The translations under genes and the position numbers were made by a program. From contig JAAEPW010000187.1 of assembly GCA_024232355.1 (NCBI GenBank), positions 1 through 64,000 on the forward strand: a stretch of 64,000 nt of DNA, written 5' to 3'. Positions 60,415 to 64,000 of the stretch are shown piece by piece. Under the pieces are notes generated by a model that was not told the origin of the DNA, did not search any database, and saw nothing but the letters and a program-made list of their open reading frames with translations. The stretch comes from Chloroflexota bacterium. Its GTDB lineage: Bacteria > Chloroflexota > Anaerolineae > B4-G1. The stretch's first letter is position 1, and the number at the start of each line of letters is the position of its first letter.

Positions 60415-60687
60415 CTAGTTCTTTTTCATCACACCTACACTCATCAAAATACCCATTGCGACAAAGACAGTCGACGAAATCCACAACAAAAGTCGCTCAG
60501 GGATGAATCTACACAATTCTTGCCTGCTGACGACGTCCAACCGTGGCACCAATGCCGGGCCTCGCCGGTAAAGATAGCTCACACATCGACGTACTTGGCC
60601 ACTGGGTTGATACTATCTTTCTCTCAAGGAACACCTTCTCCAAGAGCAGGTACTGATCCTCACCGTCTATGACAATGCTCTCTACAT
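60415..60687 (-). pseudogene. Frame-broken remnant of a small protein with C-terminal TM anchor
   Basis: Protein-like sequence continues through three minus-strand frames with no spacing gap: IVIDGEDQYLLLEKVFLE (about 60621-60675), then EKDSINPVAKYVDV (60582-60620 or so), then SYLYRRGPALVPRLDVV followed by a hydrophobic helix, LLLWISSTVFVAMGILMSV, and KKN-stop at 60415-60417. An ATG at 60685-60687 is followed at once by TAG. At least two frame shifts are needed, so it is a decayed gene or carries assembly indels. It sits just after topA. Family unknown. Confidence 0.45.
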
Positions 60688-60695
60688 CTTTGCTC

Positions 60696-62744
60696 TCAGG
60701 ACAGTGGTTCCGGCGCCTTTGCGGATTCTTGGCTGGGTTCTTGCGTGTGCCGGCACTCGGGGTAGCGAGAACATCCCCAGAACACGCCACGTTTTCCCTT
60801 GCGTTCTACCAAATCTGCCTCGCACGCCGGACATTTACCCACGATGAACGGAGCGCTCCATTTGCACTTGGGAAATCTGGTACAAGCACGGAAACGGCCG
60901 TACTTTCCCTCTCGCAGTGCTACCTTTCCGCCACATTCGGGGCACGCTTCTCCGGTGGAGGCTGGTTTCCCCTTGTCCTTTGACACCGTTACGGGGTCAG
61001 CCAAAGCGGCTCCTTGGGCACGTTCCAGGGTCGCCGCAAACGGGTCGTAGAACTCGTGCAACACTTTTATCCATGGTCGTTCTCCCCGGGCGATACGGTC
61101 CAGATCCTCTTCCATCTGTGCCGTAAAGCCGACAGCGAACAGGTCGGGGAACTGGACCACCAAAAAGTCGCAAACCACAAAGCCCAGCGGGGTGGCCAAG
61201 AGCGATTTGCGCTGGCGTTCCACGTACTCTCGCTTGACAATGGTGCGGACGATACTGGCATAAGTGCTGGGCCGGCCAATGCCCAGTTTTTCCATTTCCT
61301 TGATCAGGCTGGCCTCGGTAAAGTGAGGTGGTGGTTTACTAAAGTGCTGTTCGGGAAAGAGACCGTACAGCACCAGCGGCTCTCCGTCGGTGAGTGGAGG
61401 AAGTACCTGACCGCCAGCGCCTTCTTCCTCTGTCGGTTTTCGCTCTGTAACCTCGTACGCTTTGAGAAAGCCCGCAAAGACGAGTTCGCGCCCACTGGCT
61501 CGAAAGACATAGGGCAGGTCTTGCCCATCTTGGGCGCTGGCAATGTCCACGGTGGTCACGTTATAGACGGCGGGCTTCATCTGCGATGCGATGAACCGCC
61601 GCCATACGAGTTCATAAAGCTTGGCCTGGTCGGGCGTCAGATGCTCGCGCAGATTGCGGGGCGTTCGCTGTGAAGACGTGGGGCGGATCGCTTCGTGGGC
61701 TTCTTGGGCCACTTTTGCCTTGGTCTTGTAGCGCGGTGGACGGGCGGGCAGATATTCGTTGCCCCAGTAGCGACTGATGACATCCCGCGCCTCTTGCTGG
61801 GCAGACTCGGCCACGTGGACAGAATCAGTGCGCATATAGGTGATCAGCCCGACGACGCCCTCTTCCGGGAGTTTGACGCCCTCGTAGAGCTGTTGGGCGA
61901 CGCGCATCGTCTTGTCGGCTCCCCAGTGCAACCGGTTGGCTGCATCTTGCTGGAGGGTGCTGGTGGTGTAGGGTGGATAGGGGCGGCGGGATTTGCGCTG
62001 TTTCTTGACCTGGAGCACGCGGTAGTCGGCCCCTTGTAGCGCCTCGACGATGGCCTGGGCGTCGGCCTCGGTTTTGAGATCGGGCTTGTCCTTGTTGGTG
62101 GGACCGACCCGCACCAGCCGGGCGCGGAAACGGCGGTCGTCGTTCACTTTGGAGAACTCGGCGTCCAGCGTCCAGTATTCGACCGGGGTGAAATTTTCTA
62201 TTTCTCGATCCCGCTCGACCACCAACCGCAGCGCCACCGTCTGCACCCGTCCGGCTGACAGCCCCTTGCGGCCCTTGATCGCCTTCCATAGCACGGGGCT
62301 GACCTGGTAGCCCACCAACCGGTCGAGGACGCGCCGCGCTTGCTGGGCGTTGACCAAGTCCATATCTAGGCTGCCGGGAGCCGAAAGCGCGGCTTTTACG
62401 GCCTGGGGTGTGATCTCGTGAAATGTGACCCGGTGCACCGGCTTGCCCCGCACCTTGGCCGCCTGGAGGACGTGCCACGCGATGGCCTCGCCCTCGCGAT
62501 CAGGATCGGTGGCTAGGTAAATATCAGAGGCGTCGTCCAACCTCCCTCGGATGCGTTTGAGCACTTTGCGTGCCCCTTTGCTGAGGTGGTAGGTGGGCCG
62601 AAAGTTGTGCTCGACATCCACGCCCAATTGTTTCAGCGGCAGGTCTCGCACGTGTCCCATCGAGGCGAGTACCCGGTACCCGCGTCCGAGAAAGCCTCGC
62701 AGGGCTTTGGCTTTGGTAGGTGATTCCACGATGACGAGGTGCAT
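60696..62744 (-). CDS. topA: DNA topoisomerase I (type IA)
   Basis: Relaxes negative supercoils by single-strand passage. The Toprim domain starts HLVIVESPTKAKAL with acidic LATDPDREGEAIAW (80-86). The catalytic Tyr303 lies in LITYMRTDS; FTEASLIKEMEKLGIGRPSTYA is the conserved cap. Two C-terminal four-Cys zinc ribbons (CPECGGKV..RACTRFPKC and CPACEADL..WGCSRYPEC) follow. Length 682 aa is slightly short for bacterial TopA, which often has three or more ribbons. It follows the adenosine deaminase gene by 13 bp, so the two are co-transcribed. Confidence 0.97.
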   Translation of the reverse strand: MHLVIVESPTKAKALRGFLGRGYRVLASMGHVRDLPLKQLGVDVEHNFRPTYHLSKGARKVLKRIRGRLDDASDIYLATDPDREGEAIAWHVLQAAKVRGKPVHRVTFHEITPQAVKAALSAPGSLDMDLVNAQQARRVLDRLVGYQVSPVLWKAIKGRKGLSAGRVQTVALRLVVERDREIENFTPVEYWTLDAEFSKVNDDRRFRARLVRVGPTNKDKPDLKTEADAQAIVEALQGADYRVLQVKKQRKSRRPYPPYTTSTLQQDAANRLHWGADKTMRVAQQLYEGVKLPEEGVVGLITYMRTDSVHVAESAQQEARDVISRYWGNEYLPARPPRYKTKAKVAQEAHEAIRPTSSQRTPRNLREHLTPDQAKLYELVWRRFIASQMKPAVYNVTTVDIASAQDGQDLPYVFRASGRELVFAGFLKAYEVTERKPTEEEGAGGQVLPPLTDGEPLVLYGLFPEQHFSKPPPHFTEASLIKEMEKLGIGRPSTYASIVRTIVKREYVERQRKSLLATPLGFVVCDFLVVQFPDLFAVGFTAQMEEDLDRIARGERPWIKVLHEFYDPFAATLERAQGAALADPVTVSKDKGKPASTGEACPECGGKVALREGKYGRFRACTRFPKCKWSAPFIVGKCPACEADLVERKGKRGVFWGCSRYPECRHTQEPSQESAKAPEPLS

Positions 62745-62757
62745 ATGCTAGATTTTA

Positions 62758-63828
62758 CTATCCTCGATCGTACCCGTCAAGCAGCACTTGTTCATTCCCA
62801 TTTTCTGTCCTTAACCTGTCAAATACCGCTTTGAATTCTCTGTGCATAGTTTCTCGTTCATTCTCAGGCAACAGTGTCACATTCACCGCATTCAATACCA
62901 ATTGCTCAATTGTATCCTGATCCCAACTGAAATTCTCGTGTCCTACAATGTATTCATTTGTCAAAGTGGTATTGAACATTGGTGGGTCATCACTATTTAT
63001 CGTGATATACACGCCTTCTTCCATCAGACGTGGCAGACTATGTGCGGCCAAAGACGGAAATACTTTCAAGCAGATATTGCTGGTGGGGCAAACTTCTAAT
63101 GGAATCTGTTTTTCTCGCAGATGCGCTACTAGTTCCGGATCCTCTATAGCCCGGACGCCGTGACCTATTCGCTGGCTGTTGGCTACTTGTAGCGCCTTCC
63201 AAATGCTGGTGGGGCCTTCTATTTCGCCAGCATGCAATATGCAAGGAATACCGGCTCTTTTTACTTTATCAAAAGCCGTTTGAAACTTTTCCGGTGGATT
63301 GCCTGTCTCTGGACCACCCAGCCCAAAAGCGATCACGCCATTCCCGTAACCTTTAATAGCCCAGTCGGCTATTCTTTCTCCTTCCTCCGGCGCAATGTGG
63401 CGGGGAATATCCATTATCATCCCCATTCGTATTCCTAGTTCCTTTTCTGCCCACGTTCGGGCCCGATTGATGGCATCCAATTGCGTACGATAATCAAGTT
63501 GGTTGGTCAAATATTGATTGTAGGGCGTAAATGTTACTTCGCTATAGACAATATTTTGTTCCGCTTGACCGATCAGAAACTCGCGGGCGATTAATTCGAT
63601 ATCCTCGGCTGTCCGCAGGCATCCAGAAACTGTCATGTAGATTTCCAGAAAATGGCTAAAATCACGAAAAGTGTACCATTCCCGCAATCCCTCTAGATCA
63701 TCTGCGGGCAAAGCAATATTGTGCCGTTTAGCCAGTTCCAACAGTGTTTGTGGTTGAACCGAACCTTCAAGGTGAACGTGCAATTCAACCTTGGGCATAT
63801 GCTCTATGAATTTCTCAATTCTATCCAT
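62758..63828 (-). CDS. add: Adenosine deaminase
   Basis: Hydrolyses adenosine and deoxyadenosine to inosine and deoxyinosine (purine salvage), cytoplasmic, Zn-dependent. Zn ligands His17 and His19 are in KVELHVHLEGS; the catalytic LHAGE, RIGHG, EVCPTSN and INSDDP segments are all present in order. Length 356 aa is typical. AAAGGGG precedes the ATG, with a consensus-like promoter about 60 nt upstream. AMP/adenine-type deaminases of the same superfamily are the alternative, but the motif set fits Add. Confidence 0.93.
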   Translation of the reverse strand: MDRIEKFIEHMPKVELHVHLEGSVQPQTLLELAKRHNIALPADDLEGLREWYTFRDFSHFLEIYMTVSGCLRTAEDIELIAREFLIGQAEQNIVYSEVTFTPYNQYLTNQLDYRTQLDAINRARTWAEKELGIRMGMIMDIPRHIAPEEGERIADWAIKGYGNGVIAFGLGGPETGNPPEKFQTAFDKVKRAGIPCILHAGEIEGPTSIWKALQVANSQRIGHGVRAIEDPELVAHLREKQIPLEVCPTSNICLKVFPSLAAHSLPRLMEEGVYITINSDDPPMFNTTLTNEYIVGHENFSWDQDTIEQLVLNAVNVTLLPENERETMHREFKAVFDRLRTENGNEQVLLDGYDRG

Positions 63829-63890
63829 CTGGTCCCCTTTGCATTCAGCATTTTTGACTTTGAGCTGTCTAATTTCAAGAGTCGTTTGTT

Positions 63891-63919
63891 AGTATATCTC
63901 TACTCCCTAAAGAAGTCAA
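63891..63919 (-). promoter_or_regulatory. Sigma-70 promoter for add-topA
   Basis: Minus strand TTGACT (63914-63919), 17-nt spacer, TATACT (63891-63896). Each box is one mismatch from consensus. It predicts a leader of about 55-60 nt. Confidence 0.6.
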
Positions 63920-64000
63920 AAACGAACATCCAACTCGCTTATCGCGTCGCCTCCGGTTGCACACTCGGTGAGATTGCGGTACAATTTCGGACAGAGACCG

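Overview
This window is bacterial, gene-dense and about 50% G+C, with no rRNA, tRNA or CRISPR seen. Stacked multidomain PAS/GAF histidine kinases, a DUF1616 membrane protein, a TPR-plus-CPBP protein, Asp-box and two-component-regulator propellers, a glycyl-radical enzyme and a large polysaccharide locus suggest an uncultured Chloroflexota (Anaerolineae-like) organism. That assignment is inference from gene content; no marker tree was possible.

Layout. 2-3338 (+): AAA+ ATPase (5' end outside the window), GDPD-type phosphodiesterase and membrane metallophosphoesterase, with overlapping start and stop codons. 3339-4197: non-coding, with a MITE-like element and a promoter. 4198-6303 (+): soluble histidine kinase with a duplicated sensor domain. 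6843-11572 (-): two membrane or secreted beta-propeller proteins. 12088-14654 (-): polyprenyl-phosphate sugar transferase and GT4. 14885-16908 (-): APH-fold sugar kinase and nucleotidyltransferase. 17441-33805 (+): five genes, each overlapping or nearly touching the next, behind a near-consensus sigma-70 promoter: universal stress protein, giant cyclic beta-1,2-glucan synthase, REC-PAS-GAF histidine kinase, a REC-HAD-degenerate P-loop fusion, and a GAF-PAS histidine kinase. 33877-37267 (-): glycyl-radical enzyme and FMN-barrel protein. 37536-40835: small membrane protein, TPR-CPBP protein and LCP-family protein. 41175-59963 (-): a polysaccharide locus of about 16 genes that looks like one transcript. 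It holds a geranylgeranyl-reductase-like flavoenzyme, seven glycosyltransferase-type proteins, three methyltransferases, a Wzx-like flippase, an alpha/alpha-barrel protein, a large secreted protein, DUF1616 and a final terminator. 60415-63828 (-): adenosine deaminase, topoisomerase I and a frame-broken remnant.

How the parts may work together. Much of the window concerns the cell envelope: surface polysaccharide synthesis, cyclic glucan, sugar activation and an LCP-type protein. The strongest unexplained signal is regulatory. Three promoters (small membrane protein, TPR-CPBP protein, LCP-like protein) carry the same array, GAAAC / GTAAC / GAAAC with exactly 11-bp periodicity, and the array ends exactly 22 bp upstream of a TAYAAT box. 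This looks like a direct-repeat operator for one activator (OmpR/PhoB-like geometry) that defines an envelope regulon. Next in interest are the REC-HAD-P-loop fusion inside the cyclic-glucan operon and the orphan glycyl-radical enzyme next to an FMN-barrel protein.
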